A DNA stretch of 64,000 nucleotides from Lachnospiraceae bacterium (GCA_024698705.1 JAILQX010000047.1:248001-312000), one strand, 5' to 3'; shown: positions 36,211-46,141, counted from the stretch's first letter. Made by a program: numbers and translations. The notes: generated from the letters alone by a model not told the origin.

Positions 36211-39200
36211 ATGAAGGGAACTAAGAGCTTGAGTGGGAGAACAGGTAAGGCCATAGCGGCGACAGTGATCGCTGTTGTGGTCATTTTTGCGCTCATAACG
36301 CCGAGTATGGCCGGTTATATAGCGCCGATGACGGGGCCGCCAAATGACAGTACGTCGGGACCTGCCAATGAAAATAATGAAGCGGGTCTGAGCAGCGGTA
36401 CAGACAGCGGAGAGACCGGTCTTTATGCAGATGACATTCAGCTGCCGCCCATGGATCTTGGTAAAGACGACGTTGGTTATCTGGCCGATCTATATGACAA
36501 TATGAGCGGACTGATAACAACAGGAGCCAATTGCCTTGAACAGACAAAAGAAGGCTTCATCTGGATCGGTACCTATGCCGGACTCATACGTTATGACGGA
36601 AACCGCTTTGAGCAGATGGGACTGAAGGAAGGTATTTCCAGTGTCATGACGCTCTATGTGGATGAAAGAAACAGACTCTGGATCGGTATGAACGATAACG
36701 GTGCCGCTGTTTTGGAAAACGGTGTATATCGTAAATTCGGAAAGGCTGACGGACTTGAGTCACTCTCGATACGTTCCATAGTCGGTGACAATCAGGGATA
36801 TACATTCATGGGAACGACCCGGGGTATCGTTTATGTTGATAAGCATATGCAGATGCATGTCATCGACGATCCCCGTATCAAAAATGAATACATACGTATG
36901 CTTGTTTCGGACGAAAACGGTGTGATCTACGGCGTTACGAAGGAAGATGCGATATTTACGATAAAAAACCATGAGATAGATGAATTCCATATAGCGGAAA
37001 ATATCGGTATTTCCGATGCTCATGCGATCGCTGCCGATCCTTACAATGAGAATTATGTCTATATCGGAACCGGCGGAACGGAACTGTATTACGGCAAATT
37101 GGATGATGGATTTTCGGATTGGAAGAGGATCAATCTTCACGGGCTGAATTATGTGCATGATATCAGGGTCATAGACAATAAGGTATGGCTGTGTACCGAC
37201 GGAGGTATAGGTTATGTAAGGAATAACAGGGTGACGACCATTTCCAATGTTCCGATGGTCACATCGGTAACCGATATCATGGTGGATTACCTAGGCAATT
37301 TCTGGTTTGTATCCTCAAAGCAGGGTGTCATGAAGGTCGTGCCGAACCGGTTCTCGGATCTATTTGAGCGATACCACATAGATGACAAGGTCGTCAATAC
37401 AACCTGTATGGACGGCGACAGACTCTACGTTGGTCTCAATTCGGGAGGTATCGTGGTGCTTGAAGATAACAGGGTCATTGAGACAGTCCCTATCAAGAGC
37501 AGTGTATCGCCCTCGGGCGGAAGTTTCAGGGACAAAAACCTGATAAAGCTTCTTGATGATATAAGGATCAGATCCATAGTGCGTGACAGAAAGGGAAGGC
37601 TGTGGTTTTCGGGCTACGGCGATATTCCGCTGGTTATATATGATAACGGAAAAGTCACCAGATTTACCGAAGAGGACGGATTGCCGTCGAGCAGGGTAAG
37701 AGTAGCCTACGAATGTGCGGACGGCTCCATGGCTGTAGTATGTACCGGCGGACTTGCGATCATAAAGGAAGATAAGATCACTAAGGTGTACGGAGATGAG
37801 GACGGCCTTACATTTGCGGAACTACTGACGGTTTCTCAGATGGACAGCGGTGAGCTGGTTGTCGGAACCGATGGCGGCGGTATTTATTTTATAGATCCAA
37901 ATGGTGAGGTTTCGCATATCGGAACGGATGACGGTCTGAGTTCCGATGTTATAATGCGAATAAAGCGCGACAGGACCAGAAACCTTCAATGGCTCGTATT
38001 CAGCAATTCCATTGCTTATATGAAGCCGGATCACGAGATAGTTACCATTGCCGATTTCCCATACATCAATAACTTTGATATGTATGAAAATGCAAAGGAT
38101 GAGATGTGGGTGCTCAGCAGCAATGGCATTTACGTGGTCGCGGTGGAGGAACTTATCAAAAATGAAAAGATCCAGGCAATGTTCCACGGCATGGATAATG
38201 GTCTTCCGTATATAACTACTTCCAACTCATACAGCGAGCTGACCGATAACGGAGACCTCTACATCTGCGGTTCAAAGGGTGTAACAAAGGTCAATATAGA
38301 TGAGACATTTGTAGAAGTCCACAATTTCAAGATGGCAGTACCTTATGTGGAGGTGGATGGCCGTAAGATCTATCCGGATAAAAACGGAGTCATGAATATT
38401 CCTTCGGACGCACAGAGACTTACGGTTTACAGTTATGTATATAATTATTCACTGATGAATCCGCAGGTTTCTTATAAGCTGGAAGGCCTCGATGAAGAGG
38501 CAAATACGGTCAGAAGAGATGAACTCGACCCTATCTCTTATACTAACCTTAAGGGAGGCAACTATGAATTTGTTCTTCAATTGCTGGATAACGAAAATAA
38601 CGTAAGCAAGGAAATACGCATACCGATAGTTAAGCAGAAGGGCTTTTGGGAGAAGACTTGGGTACATGTGTTAATAGCACTTCTCGGAGCGGTATTGATC
38701 GGTGTATGTGTATGGCTCTATATCAGGGAGAAGACAAAACGTTTCCTCAAAAAAGAGCGTGAACAGAGACAGTTGATCCGTGAGATCGTTGAAGCATTTG
38801 CCAAAGTCATAGATATGAAGGACAATTATACGAATGGTCATTCATCAAGAGTGGCTGAGTATACGGCTATGCTTACCAGAGAACTCGGTTATGACGAAGA
38901 TACCGTGGAGAAATACTACAACATAGCGATGTTGCATGATATAGGTAAGATCGCCATCCCGCAAGAGGTACTCAACAAACCGGGCAAACTGACAGATCAG
39001 GAATTCAAGATAATCAAATCACATTCGGCAAAAGGTTATCAGGCACTCAAGGATATCAGTATCATGCCCGAGCTTGCGATAGGTGCGGGAGCGCATCATG
39101 AAAGACCTGACGGCAAAGGCTATCCAAAGGGACTTAAAGGTGATGAGATACCCAGAGTTGCGCAGATCATCGCGGTGGCCGATACATTTGATGCGATGTA

Positions 39201-39453
39201 TTCGGATCGTCCTTATCGTAAGCGTATGAACTTTGAGAAGGCCGTCTCTATCATGACGGAGATCAAAGGAACACAGCTTACGGAAGATGTTGTGGATGCA
39301 TTCCTAAGACTTGTTGCTCAGGGCGAATTCATCCATCCCGATGATAAGGGCGGCGGAACGATGGAGGATATAGACAACATCCATAAGAAGCAGGAAAAGA
39401 CAGAAAAAAGAGAAGAAAACCCTGTTCGTGATAAGGCTGACAAAAAAGAATAA
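36211..39453 (+). CDS. Membrane receptor with regulator-propeller sensor and HD-GYP c-di-GMP phosphodiesterase output
   Basis: A 1080-residue protein. An N-terminal hydrophobic segment (about 14-37) is followed by two sets of two-component-regulator-propeller repeats (about 90-700; repeats such as FIWIGTYAGLIRYDG, LWIGMNDNGAAVL), a Y_Y_Y-like domain (about 700-805), a membrane helix (about 816-838) and an HD-GYP domain (about 855-1050). HD is at 909-910 (MLHDIGK) and HHERPDGKGYP at 962-972, so hydrolysis of c-di-GMP is likely. The hybrid-two-component sensor architecture usually ends in a kinase; here it ends in HD-GYP. The sensor part should lie outside the cell, possibly sensing glycans. 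Confidence 0.9.
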   Translation: MKGTKSLSGRTGKAIAATVIAVVVIFALITPSMAGYIAPMTGPPNDSTSGPANENNEAGLSSGTDSGETGLYADDIQLPPMDLGKDDVGYLADLYDNMSGLITTGANCLEQTKEGFIWIGTYAGLIRYDGNRFEQMGLKEGISSVMTLYVDERNRLWIGMNDNGAAVLENGVYRKFGKADGLESLSIRSIVGDNQGYTFMGTTRGIVYVDKHMQMHVIDDPRIKNEYIRMLVSDENGVIYGVTKEDAIFTIKNHEIDEFHIAENIGISDAHAIAADPYNENYVYIGTGGTELYYGKLDDGFSDWKRINLHGLNYVHDIRVIDNKVWLCTDGGIGYVRNNRVTTISNVPMVTSVTDIMVDYLGNFWFVSSKQGVMKVVPNRFSDLFERYHIDDKVVNTTCMDGDRLYVGLNSGGIVVLEDNRVIETVPIKSSVSPSGGSFRDKNLIKLLDDIRIRSIVRDRKGRLWFSGYGDIPLVIYDNGKVTRFTEEDGLPSSRVRVAYECADGSMAVVCTGGLAIIKEDKITKVYGDEDGLTFAELLTVSQMDSGELVVGTDGGGIYFIDPNGEVSHIGTDDGLSSDVIMRIKRDRTRNLQWLVFSNSIAYMKPDHEIVTIADFPYINNFDMYENAKDEMWVLSSNGIYVVAVEELIKNEKIQAMFHGMDNGLPYITTSNSYSELTDNGDLYICGSKGVTKVNIDETFVEVHNFKMAVPYVEVDGRKIYPDKNGVMNIPSDAQRLTVYSYVYNYSLMNPQVSYKLEGLDEEANTVRRDELDPISYTNLKGGNYEFVLQLLDNENNVSKEIRIPIVKQKGFWEKTWVHVLIALLGAVLIGVCVWLYIREKTKRFLKKEREQRQLIREIVEAFAKVIDMKDNYTNGHSSRVAEYTAMLTRELGYDEDTVEKYYNIAMLHDIGKIAIPQEVLNKPGKLTDQEFKIIKSHSAKGYQALKDISIMPELAIGAGAHHERPDGKGYPKGLKGDEIPRVAQIIAVADTFDAMYSDRPYRKRMNFEKAVSIMTEIKGTQLTEDVVDAFLRLVAQGEFIHPDDKGGGTMEDIDNIHKKQEKTEKREENPVRDKADKKE

Positions 39454-39469
39454 ATAGTCAGATACAGAT

Positions 39470-39502
39470 AAAGCGTATGGCTTTTGCCATACGCTTTGTT
39501 TT
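39470..39502 (+). terminator. Terminator of the HD-GYP gene
   Basis: AAAGCGTATGGC and GCCATACGCTTT form a 12-base stem with a short TTTT loop, followed by GTTTTTT. Confidence 0.8.
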
Positions 39503-39524
39503 TTAAGATATTAAGTCCGATTGT

Positions 39525-40295
39525 TTACTGCAGATTAAGTTTCTTTGTGAGCAGCCAGTGGTTCAGTATATAGATAACGACACATGCGATGAGAAGAGTT
39601 ATGTCAACTCTAGCAAGTATCATTGTACCTGTAAGATGCTCACTGTAATTCATTGCAATGCTTTTTGTAAGCGATGCTGTTACGAATATCGTGAGGATGT
39701 AGAATCCGAATCCCGCAAGTATCGTAAAGGCTACCCTGTGATTGTCTGACAGCTGACCGACACCGTAGCATGCTGCGACGACGAACATGGTATAGAGTGT
39801 CATAAGTATGATCAATGCAAGTATCATAAAAAATACGCCGACTGACGGTATCTCAGCCAGTATATCGCCTATCCTGTCAAATAAGGTGTTAATGGTAGGT
39901 GCACCGTCAACTACGATGAGTGACGTATATACAAACAGGAAGAATTGCAGAAGGCACGTTGCAAGTGTCCAGATGATCGCATTGACGATCTTTCCCCAAA
40001 AGATGGTCATCGTTTTTATCGGGAGAGTATGTGTCAGATATCCCCTTGATGAATACATCGTGGTCCTGTAATCTCTGCAGAGCACAAATACGGTTATTAT
40101 CGAAAGCAGGCTTTCCGCCAGGGTAAATATCGATGCTGTGGTAAAGGATAATGTCCGTAACATCGTCGTATCGTTGTAATCATACGTAGTATAGAATATG
40201 AGACGACACAAAAGAGCGATAGCTGCGATCATATAAATAAGACACATCTTTTTCCATGTTAACTTCAGTTCATAAACGAGACATTTTCCAAACAT
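39525..40295 (-). CDS. ABC transporter membrane subunit (ABC-2 type)
   Basis: A 256-residue membrane protein with six predicted helices (FGKCLVYELKLTWKK start), typical of ABC-2 permeases. The ATG at 40295 has a strong GGAGGAG; the upstream extension in the same frame lies inside the ATPase gene and is not real. It starts one base after the ATPase stop. Motif copy GTTATGTCAACT (39598) lies in its coding strand as VDIT. Confidence 0.88.
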   Translation of the reverse strand: MFGKCLVYELKLTWKKMCLIYMIAAIALLCRLIFYTTYDYNDTTMLRTLSFTTASIFTLAESLLSIITVFVLCRDYRTTMYSSRGYLTHTLPIKTMTIFWGKIVNAIIWTLATCLLQFFLFVYTSLIVVDGAPTINTLFDRIGDILAEIPSVGVFFMILALIILMTLYTMFVVAACYGVGQLSDNHRVAFTILAGFGFYILTIFVTASLTKSIAMNYSEHLTGTMILARVDITLLIACVVIYILNHWLLTKKLNLQ

Positions 40296-40296
40296 A

Positions 40297-41145
40297 TTAC
40301 ATCTCCTCCTTTTCAGTATTATTTTCCGAAGGAGTTTCCGGGATCGTCGGAGCGGTCGATGCGTCCCGGGTTTCCGGGATCGTCGGAACGGGTGATGCTT
40401 CCTGCGTTTCCGGATGCGCTGCCATGTATCTGCGCATGATCGGATCGCTGACCTTGAAGGTTTCCCTGAAATATGCATCCACGGTCATATGTTTTTCTTC
40501 TGTGATCATCCGAACCGGTGTATCGGCAAATATGCTGCCCTGACGGATGAAGATCACATGGTCGAGTATAGACTCTATATCGGAGATCAGATGCGTACAT
40601 ATGAGGATCGATGCATTCTGCTGATAATTGTCCAAGATAACCTTTAATATAAAATCTCTGGCTGCGGGGTCGACGCCTGCTATGGGCTCGTCAAGTACGT
40701 AGAGTTTTGCACGTCTGCTCATGACCAATATGAGCTGTACCTTTTCACGGTTACCCTTTGAGAGAGTCTTGAACTTGGCCGTGATGTCAATACCAAGGAT
40801 ACCAAACATTTCGCGCGCACGCCCCTCATCAAAATCATCATAGAAATATTTGAAAAGATCTATGAAATCCCTGATCCTTAAGTAATCGTCCAGGTATGTC
40901 TGATCGGGAAGATATGATATGGCAGCCTTGGATTCGGGACCTATGGGTTTGCCTTCAAACATGATCGTTCCCGAAGTGGGCGGTATCAGACCGTTCAAAA
41001 GTTTTATAAACGTGGTCTTGCCACTTCCGTTGGGCCCCAGAAGACCATAGATATGACCGCTTTCCAGCGTTATATTTACCTTGTCCAGGGCAACATTAGA
41101 ACCGTATTTTTTTGTAAGATTGTCAGTTGAAACCAATATACTCAT
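40297..41145 (-). CDS. ABC transporter ATP-binding protein
   Basis: A 282-residue ATPase with Walker A GPNGSGKTT, signature LSKGNREKV and Walker B LYVLDEPIAGVD. Family resemblance is to YtrB/GntR-associated exporters. The C-terminal ~30 residues are a Pro/Thr-rich tail with an imperfect repeat (PTIPET twice), not seen in usual ATPases. A hairpin element lies 16-90 bases upstream of its start. Confidence 0.92.
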   Translation of the reverse strand: MSILVSTDNLTKKYGSNVALDKVNITLESGHIYGLLGPNGSGKTTFIKLLNGLIPPTSGTIMFEGKPIGPESKAAISYLPDQTYLDDYLRIRDFIDLFKYFYDDFDEGRAREMFGILGIDITAKFKTLSKGNREKVQLILVMSRRAKLYVLDEPIAGVDPAARDFILKVILDNYQQNASILICTHLISDIESILDHVIFIRQGSIFADTPVRMITEEKHMTVDAYFRETFKVSDPIMRRYMAAHPETQEASPVPTIPETRDASTAPTIPETPSENNTEKEEM

Positions 41146-41161
41146 GATGTCTCCTTGTAAA

Positions 41162-41264
41162 TGTAGTGCCCTGTAAGGGCGCTATGTAGCGCGAGCCCTT
41201 CGCCGAAGGCGAATTATACATGGGCGAGCGTTCCTAGTAAATGTAGTGCTCCGAAGGAGCGTTC
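41162..41264. repeat. Two-hairpin repeat element, one full and one partial copy
   Basis: Full copy 41162-41233 matches the copies at 61537 and 61615 at most positions: a first hairpin (GTGCCCT...AGGGCGC), then GTAGCGCGAGCCC, a second hairpin TTCGCC-GAA-GGCGAA and a GCGAGCGTTC end. A shortened copy (TGTAGTGCTCC ... GGAGCGTTC) follows at 41242-41264. It lies between the aldo/keto reductase and the ABC ATPase. Confidence 0.85.
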
Positions 41265-41273
41265 TTTCCTTAA

Positions 41274-42200
41274 TCAGGGCAGGAATTTGCCGCTTGAAAG
41301 ATAGAGCTTATACCATTCCTCATAAGTGAGATCTACCTTGCATGCATCGACGATCTCTTTAAGATGCTGCGGATTCATGGTTCCCGCGATAGCCTGCATA
41401 TGAGCCGGGTGGCGAAGGATCCATGCAATGGCAATTGCTGTTTTTGATACCCCGTAGGTCTCTGCAAGTTCACCGAGTGCTTCATTCATCTCGGGGAAGA
41501 GGGGATTGTCCACGAATACACCCTTAAACATGCCGTACTGCAACGGTGACCATGCCTGGATCGTGATGTCGTGAAGTCTGCAGTAATCCAGGGCTCCGCC
41601 GTCGCGCATGATCGACATGTCAGTCGTCTTGTTGTTCATGTAAAGATCCTGATCTATCAGCTGTGACTGCTCGAGTGAGAGTTGCAGCTGGTTGATGATC
41701 AGAGGCTGTTTTACATATTTTTTAAGAAGTTCTATCTGCATCGGCATGGTATTGCTGACGCCGAAGCGGCGTACCTTGCCGTTTTTCTCGAGTATGTCGA
41801 ATGCCTCTGCGATCTGTTCGGGATCGTAGAGGAGGTCGGGACGATGCAAGAGCAGGATATCGAGGTAATCCATCTTTAATCTGTCCAGGATTCCGTCCAC
41901 GCTGTTTATGATATTTTCCTTTGACCAGTCAAATATGCCGCGGTCAAATCTGAGTCCGCATTTGGACTGGATTATGACATTCTCCCTTTTGATGCCGGTA
42001 GCAGGCCATGCATCGCCGAAGCGTGTTTCCGCCTCACCGTCACCGTAACATGTTGCGTGATCGAAAAAATTGATCCCAAGATCGTATGCATTTTCTATAA
42101 CTGTCTGTGTTTCTTTGACCGAAAGCGCAGGCATGCGCATACAACCGAGTATGATCGCGGAAGCGTTTTCCGGACCGTTTGCAATTTTGATCCTTTTCAT
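41274..42200 (-). CDS. Aldo/keto reductase (YdhF-like)
   Basis: A 308-residue TIM-barrel oxidoreductase. Catalytic residues are visible as Asp and Tyr in FFDHATCYGDGEAE, Lys in IQSKCGL and His in LLLHRPD. NADPH-binding IAWILRHPAHMQAIAGTMN is near the C-terminus. ATG at 42200 follows GGAGG; the upstream extension of the frame runs into the repeat element and is rejected. It is divergent from an HxlR regulator, which is the likely controller. Confidence 0.92.
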   Translation of the reverse strand: MKRIKIANGPENASAIILGCMRMPALSVKETQTVIENAYDLGINFFDHATCYGDGEAETRFGDAWPATGIKRENVIIQSKCGLRFDRGIFDWSKENIINSVDGILDRLKMDYLDILLLHRPDLLYDPEQIAEAFDILEKNGKVRRFGVSNTMPMQIELLKKYVKQPLIINQLQLSLEQSQLIDQDLYMNNKTTDMSIMRDGGALDYCRLHDITIQAWSPLQYGMFKGVFVDNPLFPEMNEALGELAETYGVSKTAIAIAWILRHPAHMQAIAGTMNPQHLKEIVDACKVDLTYEEWYKLYLSSGKFLP

Positions 42201-42221
42201 AAAGTAACCTCCGTAAATCTT

Positions 42222-42296
42222 GAACATCGGCCCATTGGAATTCGACTGCGTCGAAGGGCCGACGCTGCATGTCAGGTTTTCATAGAAAACCTGACA
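42222..42296. repeat. Divergent copy of the two-hairpin element (opposite orientation)
   Basis: Read on the minus strand this follows the same plan as the copies at 41162, 61537 and 61615. The first hairpin has 12-base perfect arms (TGTCAGGTTTTC / GAAAACCTGACA); then come TGCAGCG, a second hairpin TTCGAC-GCA-GTCGAA, and a GGGCCGATGTTC end. The second stem differs from the other copies by paired changes (C to A with G to T), so the fold is kept. It ends about 22 bases before the reductase start. Confidence 0.7.
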
Positions 42297-42432
42297 CAAT
42301 CAATACACCCAACAGAATTAGAATATCATAATAATCTTTCTTACTCAACGCATTATGGATCATAAAATTTTTAAAGGATGTAACATATTTTTTTAAAAGT
42401 TACTTGCATTTTTTTGAGTAATGTAGCATACT

Positions 42433-42448
42433 ATTGTTTCGGAACAAT
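42433..42448. promoter_or_regulatory. Inverted repeat, candidate HxlR operator
   Basis: ATTGTTTCGGAACAAT has perfect 6-base arms and lies 23 bases before the HxlR start codon, between it and the divergent aldo/keto reductase. A looser pair TTACT...AGTAA precedes it at about 42400-42420. Confidence 0.5.
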
Positions 42449-42471
42449 GTTTATCTTGGAGGCAAGTGCTT

Positions 42472-42834
42472 ATGGCTAAGAAAAAAACAGAGGAAATCAC
42501 ATGTCCGTTGGAATACGGATTACAGCTCTTCGGAGGGAAATGGGAGTCGAAGATAATCTGTGTCCTGTCCGACAACAGACAGTTGAGATACGGAGCTATC
42601 AGGGACAAAGTTGAGGGTATTACCGACGCGGCGCTCGGCAATACTTTAAAGAAGCTGGTGAGCGAAGGGCTTATAGACAGGATCCAATACAATGAGATCC
42701 CGCCGAGAGTGGAATACTCGCTGACCGAAAAGGGCAAGAGCGTTGTCCCTGTCATACATACGATATGCGAATGGTCTGAAACCAATACTGACAGTTTCGG
42801 TCCGTGTTTTGAATGCGAGATGGAAAAAATTTAG
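42472..42834 (+). CDS. HxlR-family winged-helix transcriptional regulator
   Basis: A 120-residue MarR/HxlR regulator: CPLEYGLQLFGGKWESKIICVLSDNRQLRYGAIR and TDAALGNTLKKLVSEGLIDRIQY are the family core, including the N-terminal Cys used for redox or electrophile sensing in YodB-type members. ATG at 42472 is 9 bases from GGAGG; the GTG at 42466 is too close. It lies 27 bases before sufC and divergent from the aldo/keto reductase, so it could control either. Confidence 0.9.
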   Translation: MAKKKTEEITCPLEYGLQLFGGKWESKIICVLSDNRQLRYGAIRDKVEGITDAALGNTLKKLVSEGLIDRIQYNEIPPRVEYSLTEKGKSVVPVIHTICEWSETNTDSFGPCFECEMEKI

Positions 42835-42861
42835 GCGATAAGCCCGAAAGGAGTTATACAA

Positions 42862-43605
42862 ATGTCACAATTGTTAGATATAAAAAATCTGAAAGTCAAT
42901 GTCGGAGATAAGGAAATACTTCACGGTATAAACCTTGAGATAAGAAAGGGGGAGACACATGTTTTCATGGGACCCAACGGTGCAGGTAAATCCACACTTG
43001 GCCATGCATTGATGGGCAATCCGAATTATGAGATCACCGGCGGTTCGATAGAATATAACGGAGAGGATATCCTTGAGGATAATGCGACCGACAGGGCGAA
43101 GAAAGGCATATATCTGTCATTTCAGAATCCGATAGAGGTTCCGGGTATAACGCTTGCAAACTTCATAAGAAATTCGATCGATCAGAAGACAGGACAGAGA
43201 ACCAGGATATGGGAATTCAGAAAGAGACTTGAAGAGACAATGAAGATCCTCAACATGGATCCCGAATATGCCGACAGAGACCTGAATGTAGGTTTTTCGG
43301 GCGGTGAAAAGAAGAAGAGTGAGATCCTTCAGCTTCTTATGCTGAATCCCACATTGGCGATCCTTGATGAGACTGATTCGGGCCTCGATGTCGACGCAGT
43401 CAGAACGGTATCCGCAGGTGTCAAGGAGTTTCAGAAGAACGAGGAATGTTCAATGATAATAATCACACACAGCACACGTATACTTGAAGCACTTCACGTG
43501 GATTACACGCATGTACTTGTGGACGGATGCATCGTTGAGACAGGTGACAGATCACTTGTTGACAAGATCAATAAGAACGGTTTTGAGAAGTATATGAAGG
43601 GTTGA
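42862..43605 (+). CDS. sufC: Fe-S cluster assembly ATPase SufC
   Basis: A 247-residue ABC-type ATPase of the SUF scaffold. Walker A GPNGAGKST, signature FSGGEKKKSEIL and Walker B LAILDETDSGLD are intact. It is the first gene of sufCBDSU, which builds Fe-S clusters in Firmicutes. Confidence 0.97.
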   Translation: MSQLLDIKNLKVNVGDKEILHGINLEIRKGETHVFMGPNGAGKSTLGHALMGNPNYEITGGSIEYNGEDILEDNATDRAKKGIYLSFQNPIEVPGITLANFIRNSIDQKTGQRTRIWEFRKRLEETMKILNMDPEYADRDLNVGFSGGEKKKSEILQLLMLNPTLAILDETDSGLDVDAVRTVSAGVKEFQKNEECSMIIITHSTRILEALHVDYTHVLVDGCIVETGDRSLVDKINKNGFEKYMKG

Positions 43606-43634
43606 CATCACCGGAAAGGCAGAAAGGATAATTT

Positions 43635-45041
43635 ATGAAAGAGAAGACCAGAGTCGAAGACGTCGACAGGAATATGTACGACTTCAGATACGACGAAGAA
43701 GGATATTACAAGGTTGACAAGGGTCTCACCCCTGCCATCATTGAACAGATATCAAAAGAAAAGAATGATCCGGAGTGGATGCTGCAACTCAGGCTGGAAT
43801 CGCTTAAGATTTACAATGAGATGCCGATCCCGGACTGGGGACCGCCGCTTGACGGCCTTGATATGGATAACATAGTCACATATGTTAAACCCAATACACC
43901 GATGACGGCAAAGTGGTCAGAGGTACCGGATGAGATCAAAGAGACATTCGAAAAACTCGGTATACCGCAGGCCGAAAGAGAATCTCTCGCGGGTGTCGGA
44001 GCACAGTATGATTCGGAGATCGTTTATCATAATATAAGAGAAGAAGTTGCAGCTATGGGTGTTATCTACACAGACCTTGAAAGTGCACTCTGGGGCGAAT
44101 ATGCCGATATGATACGGAAGCATTTCATGAAGCTCATACCGGCAACGGATCACAAATTCATGGCGCTCCACGGCGCAGTGTGGTCGGGAGGATCCTTTGT
44201 GTATGTGCCGCCGGGAGTAAAGGTTGAGATCCCGCTGCAGTCTTATTTCAGACTTAATGCACCCGGTGCGGGACAGTTTGAGCATACATTGATCATAGTC
44301 GATGAGGGTGCGGACCTGCATTTCATAGAAGGCTGCTCCGCTCCGAAGTACAATATAGCAAATCTTCATGCGGGCTGTGTCGAGTTGTATGTTGCAAAGA
44401 ATGCAAGGCTCAGATATTCGACGATCGAGAACTGGTCAAAGAATATGTACAACCTCAACACAAAAAGGGCGCTCGTCGAAGAAGGCGCAAGGATGGAATG
44501 GGTATCCGGTTCATTCGGTTCACACACGGGTTACCTGTATCCCATGACCATACTTAAGGGCGATTATTCGAAGTGTGAGTTCACGGGTATCACATTTGCA
44601 GGTAAAGGACAGAATCTTGATACCGGACTCAAGATCGTTCACACGGGTAAAAATACAACGAGCGCGGTCAATACCAAGTCGATCTCAAAAGACGGCGGTC
44701 TCAATACGATGAGAAGCTCCGTGCTTGTCAATGCGAGTGCCGAAAATGCGAAATCAACGGTTGACTGTGCTTCATTGATGCTCGATGACTTCTCATGCTC
44801 GGATACGATACCGGTCATGGATATCAGGACGCAGAGCGCTGATATCGGTCACGAGGCCAAGATAGGAAGGATAAGCGATGAAGCTATATTCTATCTGATG
44901 AGCCGCGGTATACCGGAAGAGGATGCCAGGGCGATGATAGTGAGCGGATTTGCGGACAACGTCAGCAAGGAACTTCCGCTTGAATATGCAATAGAAATGA
45001 ACAATCTGATCAGACTTGAAATGGTCGGAAGCATAGGCTAG
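43635..45041 (+). CDS. sufB: Fe-S cluster assembly scaffold SufB
   Basis: A 468-residue beta-helix scaffold. DWGPPLDGLDMD, WSGGSFVYVPPGV, MEWVSGSFGSHTGYLYPM, and SRGIPEEDARAMIVSGFADNV are hallmark segments. The protein forms the SufBCD scaffold with its neighbours. The start follows a AAGGATAATTT leader. Confidence 0.97.
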   Translation: MKEKTRVEDVDRNMYDFRYDEEGYYKVDKGLTPAIIEQISKEKNDPEWMLQLRLESLKIYNEMPIPDWGPPLDGLDMDNIVTYVKPNTPMTAKWSEVPDEIKETFEKLGIPQAERESLAGVGAQYDSEIVYHNIREEVAAMGVIYTDLESALWGEYADMIRKHFMKLIPATDHKFMALHGAVWSGGSFVYVPPGVKVEIPLQSYFRLNAPGAGQFEHTLIIVDEGADLHFIEGCSAPKYNIANLHAGCVELYVAKNARLRYSTIENWSKNMYNLNTKRALVEEGARMEWVSGSFGSHTGYLYPMTILKGDYSKCEFTGITFAGKGQNLDTGLKIVHTGKNTTSAVNTKSISKDGGLNTMRSSVLVNASAENAKSTVDCASLMLDDFSCSDTIPVMDIRTQSADIGHEAKIGRISDEAIFYLMSRGIPEEDARAMIVSGFADNVSKELPLEYAIEMNNLIRLEMVGSIG

Positions 45042-45053
45042 GGAGGACATGAG

Positions 45054-46139
45054 ATGAGTGAATTAAGACAGATAAATGTGGATCCTTTGCCGAGGCTTAC
45101 CTGGCATTGGTGTAAAGTAAATGATGTAAGCGTAAAGGTATGCGACGAAGGCGTAGTCAGCGCCGATCTTAACGTCGTGCTTTCAGAAAATGTAACCGAC
45201 ACCACGGTATATACGGAGGAAGAGTACAGAAAACTCGAATCCGGAATGGGCGAAGCATTTGCCGAATACGGATATAAAGTTAGTGCAAAGACGGACAGTT
45301 TCCGTGCCGATGATCCGGACAAAGAAGGTTCAGTTATGCTGAACCTCGGATATGATAAGGACAGATGGTATTTTAATTCGTTCAGGCTGGAAGCTGCGGA
45401 CAATTGCAATATGACAGTCATCATGCGTTATAAAGAAAATAACGATGATATGGGATCGACCGGCGGAGAACCTCAGTTCCACGCAGGCGTGGACACCAGA
45501 GTACATGTGGGGAAAAAGGCAAAGATAAGGCTCATACAGATACATGAATCCGAGAACTCATGCATATACAACAACGTTGCTTCTAATGTTGAGGACAGCG
45601 GGAAGTTGGAGATCATCCATGTGGTGCTTAAGGGACGCGAGGTTTATAACGGCTGCATCTCACAGCTTGAGGGCAAAAGAAGTACACTTGAGATCAATAT
45701 GGGTTATATCGCAGAGACGGATGCAAAGATCGATATAAACTATGTTGCAAGACATATCGGCAGGGAGAGTGTGAGTGACATCCTTGCAAACGGAGTACTC
45801 AACAAGGGCGCGAGAAAATGCTTCAGAAGTACGGTCGATTTCATAACAGGCTGTCCCGGCTCAAAGGGAGCGGAAAAGGAAGACGTTCTGCTGCTTGATG
45901 ACGATGTGGTCAACAAGACGGTTCCGCTGATCCTCTGTACCGAAGAGGATGTCGAAGGTGAGCACGGTGCCACTATAGGCAAGCTGAGTGACGAGATTTT
46001 GTTCTACTTAAACACCAGAGGTGTGGATGAAAAGCTGGCCTACAAGCTCATGTCCACGGGTAAGATAGCAAGTATAGTAAGACTTATAGGAGATAACGAG
46101 ATCACAAAGGAGATCCTTGATGATCTTGAAGCGAAATAA
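45054..46139 (+). CDS. sufD: Fe-S cluster assembly protein SufD-like
   Basis: A 361-residue SufB/SufD-family protein with the C-terminal core ATIGKLSDEILFYLNTRGVDEKLAYKLMSTG. The N-terminal part begins QINVDPLPRLTWHWCKVND, as in short clostridial SufD. It starts 12 bases after sufB with GGAGG. Confidence 0.93.
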   Translation: MSELRQINVDPLPRLTWHWCKVNDVSVKVCDEGVVSADLNVVLSENVTDTTVYTEEEYRKLESGMGEAFAEYGYKVSAKTDSFRADDPDKEGSVMLNLGYDKDRWYFNSFRLEAADNCNMTVIMRYKENNDDMGSTGGEPQFHAGVDTRVHVGKKAKIRLIQIHESENSCIYNNVASNVEDSGKLEIIHVVLKGREVYNGCISQLEGKRSTLEINMGYIAETDAKIDINYVARHIGRESVSDILANGVLNKGARKCFRSTVDFITGCPGSKGAEKEDVLLLDDDVVNKTVPLILCTEEDVEGEHGATIGKLSDEILFYLNTRGVDEKLAYKLMSTGKIASIVRLIGDNEITKEILDDLEAK

Positions 46140-46141
46140 AT

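Noticed and set aside
40296-40478. N-terminal extension of the ABC permease frame
   Set aside because: The extension lies in the ATPase coding region and is an Arg/His-rich shadow; the ATG at 40295 has a strong ribosome site.
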